Shown piece after piece: positions 1 through 12,417 of a stretch of 64,000 nucleotides of DNA. This stretch comes from Brachionus plicatilis (taxonomy: Eukaryota; Rotifera; Eurotatoria; Ploima; Brachionidae): contig QEOQ01000707.1 of assembly GCA_010279815.1 (NCBI GenBank), positions 490,299 to 554,298 on the forward strand, written 5' to 3'. Below the pieces are notes generated by a model that was given only the letters and a program-made list of their open reading frames with translations, did no database searches and was not told where the DNA came from. Every line of letters begins with the position of its first letter. Position 1 is the stretch's first letter. A program made the position numbers and the translations under genes.

Positions 1-394
1 AAAGCAGGTTTTAAAGTATATCGAATTTTGAAATTTTTTAAAAAAGCAACTTATATAAAAAAGGTGCGAGACGTGTTGGATTTGATAAATTCCAGAATCT
101 AAAGATAAAAAATCTTAGTTCAAAACCTGATCATTTTTCTCAGATACGATTCCCAAAATCCACATAATTTAGATTTGATAAATATTTTTCATCCAAATTT
201 TACACAAATTTCATGTGATCATTTAAAAAAAAAATTTCTTCAAACAAAAATTTAGATCCAAAGTTTTAAATGAAAATTTGGAATTTATTTTTATTTTATA
301 ATTTTAATAATACATCAAAATTAAAGTCAAACATTTAGGAACGAAAAAAAATGAATATATCTTCAAAATGATAATTAAATGTTAAAATTTAAAG
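1..394. other. AT-rich spacer at window start
   Basis: No open frame with coding character and no recognisable RNA or element is seen here. It is A/T homopolymer-rich spacer running up to the target-site duplication of the MITE that starts at 395. Confidence 0.5.
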
Positions 395-650
395 CAGAGT
401 TGGTCAAAAATCAAAGTCTAAAGTCAAAATGGTGAAAAGATTGAGTTTTCATCTTTGACCAGAATTTTGTAAAAAAATAAATAATATTAAAAAATAAAAT
501 TTTTTTAAAAGGTAATGAACATAATTTAATTCGAAATTAATCAATTTCTATTATAAAAAGAAATCAAAAAACAAAAAAAATTTTGACTTGACTTGAAAAA
601 TATAAAATTTAAAGCAGTCCAGACTTGACTTTGACTTTTAGCCAACTCTG
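395..650. mobile_element. hAT-like MITE, CAGAGTTGG family, full copy 1
   Basis: The 256-bp element begins CAGAGTTGGTCAAAA and ends TTTTAGCCAACTCTG, an imperfect terminal inverted repeat. It is flanked by ATTTAAAG (387-394) and ATTAAAAG (651-658), an 8-bp target-site duplication with one mismatch, as expected for hAT elements. The interior has GACTTGACTT-type repeats near the right end and no coding capacity. A second full copy lies at 36848-37107, a short one at 25098-25188 and a right-end fragment at 19157-19198. Confidence 0.75.
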
Positions 651-658
651 ATTAAAAG

Positions 659-1981
659 ATTGTTTCTGAACATTTGAACTTTTCCTTTAAAAAATTTTAA
701 GCTAAAGAAATTATAAAATCGGGTTTTTTAGAATGAACTTGATGTTTCATTTTTAATTTTATTCATTCGTGATTAAAGCAAATCGTGCAGCTTTTTAATC
801 TAAAAAAAACTTTAAAAAATTGTCTTGTCAATCATAAGTCATTAAATTGAATAAAAAAACATTAAAAGTTAAATTATTTTTATCAAAAATTTGTTGAAAT
901 TTGTGAATTAAAAATATTCTAAAATTTTTAATTTTTTTCATCTATTTAACTAAAAAAAGAATATGATTTCTTTTAAATCACCAAAGAATAGTAATTTAAA
1001 AAATTTTCACATAAAAACAAAATTTCGGAGCCTTATTCTCAATCAGAAAATAATAAAATTAAATATTTGTCTATTTGAATTTTTTAAAACCTTCTCGCCC
1101 TGACCTCCATATTATAAGCTTGTCACTGGAATTTATTCAGATTAAGCTTCAAAGACTAAAATCAAAGATCGATTTGAGTTAGGGGCGTTCGGAAAGCAAA
1201 TATTTGGCCAAAAATTCTCTTTTCATTTTAATACTAGCAAATCCCTTAAAATATTTTGTTAAATTAGGCCTAAATCCAAGATTACCCTCATTAAATTGTT
1301 GAAATAATCGGTAATTTTTCTATAATTTTGTGACTGATGTGGCATTCAATGAGCGTCATTAACAAGCAGACATTCACATTAAAAACTAATTTCCAAGTTG
1401 TTTATACCGAATTGATTAACTAATGGCATCCAATATTAATCCACATATTACTGAGTATCTGAAATAATATGAATGACATGAAAAAGCTTTAAGTGTATTT
1501 ATTTAAATTTTTTTTTGTTGGCAACACTTTGAGAAGGAAATTGAAAATATTATGATTTTTCTTTTCTTTTTTTTGTAGCATATAAAAGATTCTTCATTTA
1601 AATTTTCTAATCAATGATTGTTGATATTTATGATCAGAATTTTTTTGTCATTTTATTTTCGCATTGATAAAAAAATATTTTTTATTCAAATCGGCTAAAG
1701 CCTAATGAAATTAATTATTAGAAATGCAAGGTTTAAATACCAAATGAATTTAAGAGAAGAATATTTATTAATTATCTTAATTGCAGCGTCTAATCCAAAA
1801 CCTAAGGCTAATTCATAGGTTCTAAAAGCAGCTTATTAGCTGTCAAATTTTATTTCATTACTGTGGGAAATGTTTGCTTCAGAGAATTTATTAAAATCAA
1901 ATTTTTTAATCAATTTTAGCGTTTTATTTTAAAATCTACTCAATAAAGAAAAATAAATCACAACTTGAATACAAAAAATAA
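659..1981. other. AT-rich intergenic spacer
   Basis: The interval between the MITE and the 3' end of NCS copy 1 holds only AT-rich sequence with short runs. No ORF, repeat pair or RNA gene could be supported. The part nearest 1981 is presumably the 3'-UTR of the minus-strand gene. Confidence 0.5.
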
Positions 1982-2717
1982 TTAAGCATTTGGTGCCAAG
2001 AAGTTCATTAGGATTGGATCGTTGAGACATCCATCGACAAATTCCTCCTCGGACAATGATCCATTGTTGTCTCTGTCCAATTTTCTAAAAATGGCCTCTA
2101 CTCTTTGCTTTGGATCATTGTCGCCCTTGCGATTTGTTTCGCCCAGCAAGTCATAAATAGCTATTATGATTTTTTGCATTTCTTTTTTGTCTATTTTGCC
2201 ATTACGATTTGAGTCGTACATTTGAAATGCTAAGCTCAATTTCTTTCTTACATCTCCTTGTGCGGAAACAGATATTGCAATTAAAAATTCAGTAAAATCC
2301 TAAAGCAACAAAAATAAAGGCATAATTTGAGCTAGAATAAAAAAAATACAATTTTGCCACTGTGGTCGGTGTCAAACACTTGGAAAACTTGGCCACAAAA
2401 TTTATCAGCTTTTCCCTGGGGATAAAATTCTTTGTAAACTTCGGTGAATTTCTAGACGCAAAAATGAGTCTATATTTATGTTAATTTTAATTCAAGGTAA
2501 ATTTACTTTTTTATCCAGTTCTCCTTTGGGACAATCTTTCAAAAATCCATTGTGCCACTGGATGATTTGCTCCCTGGTGTACTTGGTGTTCGCCAAGAGC
2601 ATTTGAATTTCCTCCTCAGCTAGAGAAAAAATAAATTAAATTCAGTCCCAAATACGCCAGCTTTTGCTTACTTAATACAGTGGGATCCTTCTTCTTTTTT
2701 CCTGATTTATTACCCAT
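1982..2717 (-). CDS. Neuronal calcium sensor (NCS) protein, copy 1
   Basis: A four-exon minus-strand gene: exons 2717-2672, 2619-2507, 2451-2350 and 2299-1982, all with GT..AG introns of 52-55 nt. The spliced product is about 192 aa, the usual NCS length. It starts MGNKSGKKKK, an N-myristoylation-type start followed by lysines, so membrane association is expected. EF-hand 1 carries the Cys-Pro that disables Ca binding in this family (DCPKGELDKK). EF2 (DTDHSGKIDFTE), EF3 (DSNRNGKIDKKE) and EF4 (DRDNNGSLSEEE) keep the calcium-ligand pattern. Family members are Ca-myristoyl switch sensors acting on receptors, kinases or channels in neurons. The orthology class (frequenin, neurocalcin or hippocalcin) cannot be decided by eye. 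The first intron is phase 1 after LT; the others are phase 0 after DKK and after GKI. Confidence 0.95.
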
Positions 2718-5700
2718 TTCTTTTCTCTAAAAATCTAAAGTTTTAAAAATACGAAATTTTAAAATTTTAATAATTTATTTTGTGATCAAAATCTTGGAAC
2801 AAGCTCACGTTTTTTATTTAAAAAAATATGTGATACAAAGTATCTACTGTATGAAACTTTATAGCTTTTATGGTGCGGATATTTTGTTAAAAAAACAAAG
2901 AGAAAACTTTGCCAGTGGAAATTTTGTGTTGAGTAAATATTTGAAAAAAATAAAAACTTAAGCTAACTGAAAGTAAGAAAAGAAAAAACAACTCTAGCTT
3001 CAAATGAATAGAAACAACGAATTATTTTGTTGACTTCGAGACCTACCTTTAAATAAGAGTTGTTTAATCTCGAATGCAATAAAGATAAAAATTCTAGATT
3101 TATTTTCCTTAAATGTTAATGCAAGATATTTAGCTTGTTTTACGGGATTTTATAGATTATTAAAATTCATTGTTTTTTGAGTATAATTTGACCGAGATTA
3201 TTACAAAATCCCTATGAGTAAGTCTTTGCTAAAAAAAATTAATCATAAGCACAAGTTGTTTAGTTATTCATAATTTAAAAAATTTAGCTTATCTTTTTTT
3301 GGTGTTGATGATGCGTCTTACATTATTAATCATCGATTAGAATTTATCATTGCTTAATAAAATTATTAAAAAAATTTTTTTTTGATTATGTTTGTTTAAT
3401 ATAAACTTTTTTGTTTACCACTGTTATAGCACCATGAATGCTAAGTAAAAATTTTCTGCGAAAAAAATTATTTTTAAGGCAAATTAAAATCATTCAAAAC
3501 TTTGAGCTTTTAAAAATATTTTTAGAGCTTAAATTTTTGGAGTCCTTTAAAGAAACAAAATCAATCTAAAAAGAAAAAAAAAGAGGCAAAAAATTTGTAA
3601 GAATTTGAATGAAACTTTTTTTTGAAAAGCTAACAAAAGAAGAATCAAAAAATTTTAAAAATAATAGTCTGGTACAATTCTCTTGGCAAACTTGATAACT
3701 TAAAAAAATTTGATTTTTATTTAGCTAGTTTTCTTTTCATTTAGTGTTCTTTTTCTTTAGTTGGGTACATAAAAGAGCCTTTTAAAATTAGCGATTTTTT
3801 GCTGCAGATTAAATTAATAAGAATAAAAGTTGAGCTAAAATTTATAGTCAGTGAAATAGTAAATTATTATGAAATTTGTTAATTTAAATATTAACTCATA
3901 TCTTACCTAATTTAGCTCATTACGTAATTTTTAAATTTTTTTTTGTTAGTGCTATAGCTATTGGTGACAAACTGAATAAAATTTTCTTAAATCTATTTTT
4001 AGAAACTAAAAAAATTAAAATAAAAGCCTTAAAATAAATTCGTTTGAGACAGTTAAAATATTGGAAAGTTTTCCCTTGTTGAAAAAATTTTTTTTTTAAC
4101 TAGGATCAAAAAGCTTTCTCAATTTATATGTTCTCTGGCTTATCTTATCACTCTAATTTTGATATTGAAATGAAAAATTGTGGACAAAACCATTAAGTTA
4201 TGACTTGAAAAGCGAAATAGTTTCGAATCTAGGCCAGTCGTTCTTAGCCCAAACAAAAATAAATTAATTTCGAACTAACTTTGTTCTATTGATATTAATT
4301 TTAATCTACAAAGATTTATCAATATTTGATTTAGTATCCAAAATCGAAGTTAAAATTAATTTCCTATGCAGCTAATAAGGGATTAGTTTCCCATACAGAA
4401 TTAGCTAAATTAAAACAAAATTATATTAAAAAATAAAAAAAAATTTGATATTTAGATAATTTCTATTTAGATTTTATTATGAACATATATTTTTTAATTT
4501 TAAAAACAATAAAAAATATGCAAATTTTGAAAGGATTTATTTTTTAATTGTTTTATAAAATTCGATTTACATATTACAATTTTGAATAAGTTTTAAATTT
4601 TATTCAGACAAATTTGAAGTCCTTTATTTTTTGCAAATTTGATATTTAGATAATTTCTATTTAGATTTTATTATGAACATATATTTTTTAATTTTAAAAA
4701 CAATAAAAAATATGCAAATTTTGAAAGGATTTATTTTTTAATTGTTTTATAAAATTCGATTTACATATTACAATTTTGAATAAGTTTTAAATTTTATTCA
4801 GACAAATTTGAAGTCCTTTATTTTTTGCAATGCTCAATCTTGATTCTTACAGTATTAGAGTATTTACCAATTTAATAATTTTGTTTATGAATACATATTC
4901 TAATTAATTTTATTTTTTTAATTAAAATTTTCATATAGTCATTATTAGAAAAAGAAAAATAATCAAATATGTTGCCTTAAAATGCTGAACAGCGAATTTG
5001 AGATTTAAATTCAGTTGTTAGCTATTTTTTTTTTGGAACCGTGGTAAATAGATTAATATCTTTCAAATCTGAAATTGAGCTTTTAAAAATAATCAGAAAC
5101 TTAAATTTACTGTTGTTAATTGATTAAAAAACTAATCCTAAAAACGTGCATTTTACAATAATTTAAAAAAAAATTTTTATCGCAAAAAAATTTAATAATT
5201 TATCTATAAAAAATTAAAGCTTTAGAAATAACCCTTTTAAATTAAACAATCATCTTTAAATTTTAAATTTTCATTTTAAATTATTTTCTTATCGCTAGAG
5301 TGAAATTTTATATTTTCAAATTTTTCAAATTAATTTTATTTTTTATTTAAAATTTTTCCATTTATAATCGTTGAGAAAAAAATTTTTTTTGCGCATAGAA
5401 AAAAATTTTAAAAGAAAAGCTGCTTTAAATTAAAATAAAAACTTTGACAAATTCCTTAATTTTTCAATTCACAAATTAATATTATTAATTTTTGATTGAA
5501 TCAATTAAAAATTAAAGAATAAAAAAATTATAAATTATCAATTGAAAATTTTCGAAAGTGAGATTTATAGACAGAAATGGAATTTTGTGAAATTTAAAAA
5601 AAAAAAGAAAGTTATCAGAAAAAAATTTTTGAAAAAATGATTTGCATAAAAATGCACTCATAGTGATATGAACATTTTAAATAGCGAATTATTTCTAATT

Positions 5701-8430
5701 TTTTCTTCTAAATTATCCTCTTACTTTTAAGCTAATTATTGAAATCCTGAGCTTTGGTAAAGGGTGGAATGATCTAATTGAAAATCCACTCTTTACTTTT
5801 TCTAATGAGATTTTATTTTGATCTAATTAGAAATTAACTCAGTTTTTTTTTATACTCTTTTCTCTATGATTTCTACTAGTAAAGTTCCATAGATTTACAA
5901 GAGATGAGAATCTTGATAAAAATTTTATCTTAATTTTTTTATGATTAAATCCTTATATTTTTATTGTTGACTTAAAAAAATAACGATTAAGATTAAACGA
6001 AATTTTCTAAATTACCAATTGGAAATTAATTTCTTAATTTTTTTAGGCTGAAAGTATAATGATAGATTTATGATTTTTCAAAGTTGTTCAGCTGTCTAAA
6101 AAAATCTTAAAACTCAATTGCTTCAATTCACTTTTTATCTTTTTATAAACTTTAAATAGTAATGTCTCATATTGTGTTTTAATTTTAAAAATTAAACCAT
6201 AAAATAAACGTGAAAAAAAGAAAACAGAATAAAAATGAATTAAAAGCTAATAAATTTTTTAGAGTGTCTAAAAAGGTTTTTTAAGATAAAAAATATGTCA
6301 GAAAATAAGAGACAAATTATAGCTCGTAAAATAAATTGACAGACATTTCAGAAAATTATTAATAAATTTAAATGGAAAAAATATGAAGATAAAGATGAGC
6401 GATCGTCAAAAAGAAACTTCAACAGACTTTAACAGAGAACTTATTCTATTTAGAATCAGTAGATTAAATGATCTCCGAGTATTGAATGAATTAGACTTGA
6501 ATTTGTAAATCAAAGAATATTAGATTTAAAAATTTTAAAACAAAATTGATTTATAATTTTTATTTACAAAAAACTTTTCCAATTTTTTGAAAAAAAATAA
6601 TTTCTTATTTCCTAAGAATTTTCAGTCAATTTTTTTTAAATCGACTTTTTTTTTCAAAATTTAATAGCAAATGGTAAATTAAATACATGACCATCTTTTG
6701 AAAATTTCTGAAAAATTCATGAAAAAATAAAATGACAAATTTTTTCAAATAAAGATAAAATTAAGATTTAAACTAACCAAAAGTAACCCAATTTTTTAAT
6801 AATTCTAATTTTGGTCTAGTTTTATGATAATTCCTAAATTGAACTACAAAATAGTAACAAATAAAAATAGAATTTTTGATTCAAAGACTTGGCAAACTAT
6901 TCCAAAGTTGACAAAAATGTTGCCTTTTGCTGAAAAATCTTGTCTATTTCATTCTATTACTAAACTGAATTTTTTGAACAAATAATTATCATCTTCCTTT
7001 TTTATAATTAATTTAAAGAGGAATTTAGGGTTTTTTAGTCTTTTAGGATTAAACTAAATGGATCTTAGTCTTTCCTCTTAATCAAATTAAAAAAAAAATA
7101 TTATTTTACATTTTTTTGTTTGAAAAATCTGAAAAATAATTGAACTGAAAAACTATAGAAAGAAATATGAATGAAAAATCAAATTATTTCTTCATCTGTG
7201 TGAAAAATTTTTGAAATTTCACGATGTTTAAATATTGTATATCAGACTTTCCACGAGAATTTAACTTAATTTAAGTAAATTTATAACAATCAAATAATTT
7301 TTTTAAACAGAAGATAACTTCCATTTTTCATTAGTAAATAAAAATTAGAATCTAAAACATAAAATTTTTATTCAAAAAATTAATTTTAAAATCCTATTTA
7401 CAATAAAAAAATTGGGAATACACTATAAATAATTTGTTTATGAAAAATGCTTAAACTATATGACTTGTTTTTAAGGAAGTTTGTGACTAATAAACCATGA
7501 AAATAGACTCTGGATAAAATTGATAACAAAATTTGTTTGTCAAAAATTAATTTTCTCTGTCTAATAATAAAATAAAATGAGCTGTAGAGTCTTTTGGTTG
7601 ATTTGTTTTTTTAAAATTATTTTGGTTTACAAGTGAGATTTATGTTCGTCACAGTTAATCCTTTTAAACTTTTAAAGCGTTGGCTTAGGTTTGATTTTTT
7701 GTATTTCTTTTTTGATAAGAAATAATTTCTGCCTAGCAATTAAATATCATTTTGTTTTTTAATATTTATCTCGATTTATAAAAACTAATCATTAAATTTG
7801 ACAAGAATTTGTGTTGTCATTTTTGAAAATGATCAAATAATTGTTTATTTTAAACAATCGTCGTCTTCTTAAATATTTGAAATAGGTGACTCACATTTCA
7901 TGAAAACAATACTTGGTATCATGAGCTCAATTTTGTTTGTTTTAATCATCCAAAACAATCACTCAATCTAATTAAATTTAATCGATTTTTTATTCAAATT
8001 AAATTTTTTTCTTAAATAATTAAATTTGATATTATTTGTAAAAATTAGCTCTTTAATTTTGTGCTTTTACGTTTTTTTAATTGAACAAAAATTGGAAAAA
8101 AAATTTAAAGATGACATTTTTTAAAATCTTTACAAAAAAAGGCTTTTTAAATAAGATCATGTGATAAAAATCGTGAACGTGTTAACTTCTCTCATTTTTT
8201 GTTTTTTCTAATTCTTTTATAGAATTATTTGGCCCATGGGGAGTTCAAAATGAATCAATTTAATGAAGTTTGTTTTCAGCCACTATCCAGCAGTAAGATT
8301 CATTCATTTTTAAAAATTGAATGATGAGCTTTACAAAATCGCTTTAGTTAAAAACTTTTTATCAATATCATCAGTAATTAATTGAAAAACAGTATGTAAT
8401 AAATGCAAAAATAACCAGAAGATTTAAATG
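2718..8430. other. Long AT-rich region without supported genes
   Basis: About 5.7 kb upstream of NCS copy 1, read on both strands. The only structure supported is the 194-bp tandem duplication near 4441-4828. Everything else is short A/T runs with frequent stops in all frames. The part nearest 2718 should contain the promoter of NCS copy 1, but no motif could be assigned. Confidence 0.5.
4441..4828. repeat. 194-bp tandem duplication, two copies
   Basis: The segment starting AAATTTGATATTTAG at 4441 recurs at 4635 and runs to about 4828. By eye the two 194-bp units are identical base for base, which implies a recent duplication (or an assembly artefact). No coding capacity is seen. Confidence 0.9.
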
Positions 8431-8439
8431 ATGATATAA

Positions 8440-8515
8440 TATAGACAAAGATCTTGTTCTGAAGGAGCATTTGGTCAGTACAGTTTAACAAATAAATAAA
8501 TATATATATTTTTAT
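8440..8515 (+). repeat. Probable LINE 3'-end fragment with (AAAT)n tail
   Basis: TCTGAAGGAGC near 8458 is followed after about 25 bases by AACAAATAAATAAATA. The same arrangement (TCTGAAGGAGC then AACAAATAAATAAA) occurs on the minus strand at 44270-44218. This suggests two 3' tails of one retrotransposon family. No protein part is attached here. Confidence 0.4.
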
Positions 8516-8748
8516 TAAAAAAAGTTTCATAGGTTTAAAAGAGCTTTTGTCGCTTGGTTTGGTCTTCCTGTGCTATCTGTGCGTTTTTCATCAATTTGTA
8601 CCACTTTAGCTGGAAATATACATATTTTCTCCTAATTTATTACCAACTGGGTTTGTTCTTATTTGTTTCTTGCTTTTTCTTAAATATATCCATCGATTCA
8701 ATTCTTTAATTCAATTGAAGGTGAATCAAAAATACTTTATTGTTGTTT

Positions 8749-8749
8749 A

Positions 8750-8780
<31 letters not shown>
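8749..8780. repeat. (AAT)n microsatellite, LINE tail
   Basis: About ten AAT units directly abut the 3' end of the minus-strand LINE fragment at 8781-9451. In minus-strand sense this is a (TTA/ATT)n tail, as seen in LINE clades that end in a microsatellite rather than poly(A). Confidence 0.8.
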
Positions 8781-9451
8781 GGCTACGACAGGTTTTATCC
8801 TGAAGAGCAAGACACTAGAGTCTCACTTTGGTAGCTAAAACGAGTATAAATAACTAAATATGTTTATTTCTTGTTTGACTTGAAAAAAACACCAATTTTC
8901 TTTTTAAAGCTGTTCTTGGTGTCTACTGAAATAATGTCAGTCGTCAATCGATTCCAATTGTCTACCACTCTATTCGACAAAAAGTATTCTCTTTGAATGA
9001 TCCTTGTGAGTTGTTTCGCTAACCTGTGCTTTCCTCTCCGCATACCTTTAGCTGGGCCTTCAAATGATAGTGAATTATTGAGCTTGTTCGGGTTGTGCCA
9101 GTCAATAATGCTAAATCCTTTCGAAAATTTTAAGTACTCGATTAAGTCAGCTCTCTCTCTTCTCTCTTGGAGGGTCGATAGGTCCAAAATTTCTAGTCTT
9201 TTCTCATAAGAAAGTTCTTTTATGCTCTTAACAAGTTTTGTAGCTCTAATCTGTACTTTTTCTAGTATCTTTATCTCTTTTTTGTTGTGAGGGCACCAAG
9301 CTGCTATTCCATATTCTAAATGCGGTCTTACAAATGCAACATAAAGTGATCTAAACGACTCTTTAGAGAAAAACTTGAAAGCCTTGCTCAGCTGCCAGAA
9401 GACAGTGGAGGCTGTATTTGCAGCTAACGTGGCTTGTTGGCCCCATTTCAA
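8781..9451 (-). pseudogene. 5'-truncated LINE: C-terminal part of ORF2 (RT thumb/C-terminal domain)
   Basis: An uninterrupted 195-codon frame (9451-8864) followed by a short 3'-UTR and the microsatellite. The protein has the conserved C-terminal signature of CR1/jockey-like ORF2: VRPHLEYGIAAWCPHNKKEI, then LEKVQIRATKL, then RLEILDLSTLQERRERADLI, and later NRVVDNWNRL before a basic end. There is no RT catalytic core, so this is a dead-on-arrival insertion. The frame being open suggests it is fairly young. The initiator Met is simply the first ATG in the fragment. Confidence 0.85.
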
Positions 9452-10127
9452 GTTATATTATCAAATATTATCTTAACCTTACAATGACAAACGTTCCCTG
9501 TAAATCTCTTATTATTTTCTTACAAAGCTAGAAGATTCAAGACCATTGTTATGAGAGATGCCCTCTTACCTATTTTGATGTGCAGATAACCACGTTGTTC
9601 TAACATAATCTGCTTTTGCTTTTCATTTATCAAATAAATAAGTCTTTAGCTTTTTCGAACTAAATGAGAATAATTACAAACTCAACTTACGTGTAAAGAT
9701 AAATATATACCATTCGAACCATTCCATGTTTCCATGAAAAATACCTCGATCCTAAACTAAGTTTCAAAAAACATCTTAATAACCTATCAAAAACCTTAAA
9801 CATATATTTGTTTTCGGACCTGTTAGAATTGGGTGGTTGGGCATGAAATTAAATAGTAAAGAAAGAACTTAAATAATAACTTAATTAATAATAGCTTCCC
9901 ATTTTTAGCCCAAACAATTAATAAAGAAAAAACAAATACGGAAAAGAAACGAGGATAAATAATAATTCCAAATCCACATCTTACACTGTGAGTGATTGAG
10001 GTACAAGTTTTTGTACGTTATCTTAAAAAATGAGTGATACACACATAAATGTATAACTAAAAAAAAAAGTAAATTTATGTTGCAATTTTTCTGAAATTCA
10101 AATATATATGCTTTTTTATCTTCATAA

Positions 10128-10345
10128 ATGGAAAATATGAAATATAAATTGAACGAAAACTCTTCCTTTATTGATGATTCAAGATTAAAGTTAATAAAAA
10201 AACCTAAAAAAATACTGCAACATACTTTGTTGTACCTTTTAGCCAAAAATAAAAAATTGATTTTCTTTTTTTTGATAAATCAATTCAATGATCAGTTAAA
10301 TTTTATTGTTTTTTTTCTTAGTTCAACATGAGAAAAATTATTTTA
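10128..10345. repeat. Degenerate copy of the 23.85-kb element's left end
   Basis: The stretch containing AAATTGAACGAAAACTCTTC, then ATACTGCAACATAC, then a T-rich run and a GATAAATCAATTCAATGATC-like segment parallels 23858-24060 in order and spacing. It is interpreted as a diverged copy of the left terminus of the TIR element at 23834-25048. The short ORFs overlapping it are not considered genes. Confidence 0.5.
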
Positions 10346-10802
10346 GATATAATAATTTGAAAGATCGCTAAAATGTATAACTAAGATAACGTTTTTTGCA
10401 CATAATTTTTCTAATCAAAAACAAATAAATTCAAATGAAGCCAAAAAGAGAGTAATTTGTATCTAATTTCTATATTTTAAAAAATTAAATTAAAAAGTAA
10501 GACATGAAGCAGATGACATAATTGTTAAAAAAGAGGCCTAGTACTGGCATTTTCGTCGATATTTTATTAAAAGAAAATTTTTGGTTTGTTATTAAAGATT
10601 TTAGTAATGTTGAGATGATTTATTTTCGATTCACCTTCATTATAATGAGATTAATGAGAAATTTGAAATAGTCATATCAAAATACCCATTTTTTTAATTA
10701 TATTTAAATTTTAAATAAAAAATATTTGAAGAATTTTATACTATAAATAAAATTGGCATACAAATGGTATTTAAAAAATTACTAGACCTAAATTAAAATA
10801 AA

Positions 10803-11330
10803 TCTTGTGGAGCAGACAAGCTTCATCCGTTATTGCTTAAAAACTGTACAGAAGCCTTTAATGTTCCTTTACCTTTGATTTTCAGAGTATCTTTATCCAA
10901 TAGTCAGCTTCCAATACAATTCAGATCAGAAAATATTACTCCATTATTTAAAAAAGGAGATAAATCAACGGCCAGCAATTATCGTCCTGTGTCTTTAACT
11001 TCAATGTCGTATAAAATTATGGAATGCATAATAAGAAACAAAATGGAAGAATATCTTTATAAGAATAATGTTTTATTTAAAGAACAGCTTTGATTTTTAA
11101 AGAAAAAGTCATGTAGATCTAATCTTCTGGAAACTCTAGATTTCATCTCAATGAGTCTAGATAAAAGTATTCACAAACCGTATGAAAACAGACTGAAGCC
11201 TTTGATTTGAACGTTCCAAATCTGGTTGAAAGAAAAAAAGAAGTGATCTTATTCAATTGTACAAGTTCATACATGGAATAGAATTGGTTGGGAAAACCAA
11301 CAATTTTAATGCCACAAAAAACCAAGGAAG
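10803..11330 (+). pseudogene. Internally deleted LINE ORF2 fragment (RT start fused to C-terminal part)
   Basis: The frame from about 10803 reads SCGADKLHPLLLKNC, then the RT motif ITPLFKKGDKS, then NYRPVSLTSMSYKIME, which is typical of the N-terminal fingers of non-LTR RT. It breaks at the stop near 11093. Beyond that, LKKKSC-like and LDFISMSL-like pieces appear in shifted frames. From about 11205 LVERKKRSDLIQLYKFIHG matches the C-terminal RRxRxDLIxxYK segment found in the 8.8-kb copy. The catalytic centre is missing, so this is a deletion derivative. It abuts, in the opposite orientation, the 5' part of another LINE. Confidence 0.75.
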
Positions 11331-11339
11331 AAATTTCGA

Positions 11340-12327
11340 GGCTCCAACATATTTAAGGAAATCCAGAACCGAAGACTCAAGTGATTCCTTGAAGGATTAC
11401 TTCCTAGTGGAGGGCAGATTTCAACTTCAGATACACGATTTGGATGACTTACTAGGATAAAGTCGAGAAGACTTTTTGACTTCTCGCTGCTGAAGAATGT
11501 GTAGTCCTTTACAATTTGAACAAAGCCTTAAAAAGCAATCGCATCACAAACTTTTGAGTTGGATGATGAAACTTTATTTAGGACTGGGATGCCATCTTTA
11601 GTCCATTCAATATCTGGCATATTCAAGTCTCCCATTACTACAACAGTCCAGTAGGCTTTAGACCGAAGCAAACGAGCAGCAGTTTCAATTGATTTCGAAA
11701 TTTTTAGGTCTGTTTGGTGAGCATTTAACATGTCACAAAGATTTGGCGGTCTATATATGCACCCAACTAAAATAGGATCACCAGTTCCCGGTTCGATAGA
11801 CAACCAGCACTGCTCACAATCATGACTGAGGAGATTTATGTTGGAAGTCTCAAATGCTTGGATGTCATCTCTGACATAAAAACAGACTCCTCCACCTGTT
11901 TTATGTTCCTGTCATCACTTTTTTGACGATCAGTTCTGAAAATTTTGTATCCATTTAGATTAGTGGTTGAGCTTTCGTCATACCATGTCTCAGTGATGCC
12001 AATAATATCTGGTAAAAAACTTGCTGAATATGCCTCAAGCAGATGTAGCTTGTTATTTAAGCTTGTAGCGTTGGTGTAGTAGAAATGAAGCTTATCATGA
12101 TTGTCTTCCGAGCCGGTTGCTGTATATTAAGAGTTCATTACTTTTAGTGGTAAAGAGGTATTCAATGAGCAGTCCATAGAAGAATCAGAGTAGATAGAAA
12201 AATTGGATAAGCTTTCGGAATGTGATTTACTATAGACATTGGCAGATGACTGTTCTGTTTTGGTATTTGTGTCATTGTATGAATCCTGAAGAGGATTTAT
12301 AAATGTTGGAGACAAATTCGGAGCCAT
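11340..12327 (-). pseudogene. LINE ORF2 N-terminal part: apurinic-type endonuclease domain, broken
   Basis: Minus-strand reading begins at 12327, passes a nonsense codon at 12127 and continues in the same frame to about 11905, then shifts. Recognisable endonuclease motifs in order are YYTNATSLNNK (metal-binding Asn), PDIIGITETWYDES (catalytic Glu region), GGGVCFYVRDD, VVVMGDLNMPDIEW (the GDLN motif) and, after another shift near 11530, LLDFILVSHPNRVSEVE. The final SDH-type motif reads as NHLSL and is damaged. No RT follows; sequence from about 11330 belongs to an oppositely oriented LINE piece. At least one stop and two frameshifts make it inactive. Confidence 0.8.
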
Positions 12328-12417
12328 TTCTGAGTCTAAGACGAATAATGTTGAAAATCTTTGAGCTTGTTTGTGTCCATATGAGGCTCTGAACCCTTTC
12401 AGATTATCAACTTGTTG

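Noticed and set aside
11257..11460. 67-codon plus-strand ORF (MYKFIHGIELVGK...)
   Set aside because: It begins in a LINE C-terminal fragment and runs on into antisense of the oppositely oriented LINE endonuclease; it is a chimeric artefact, not a gene.
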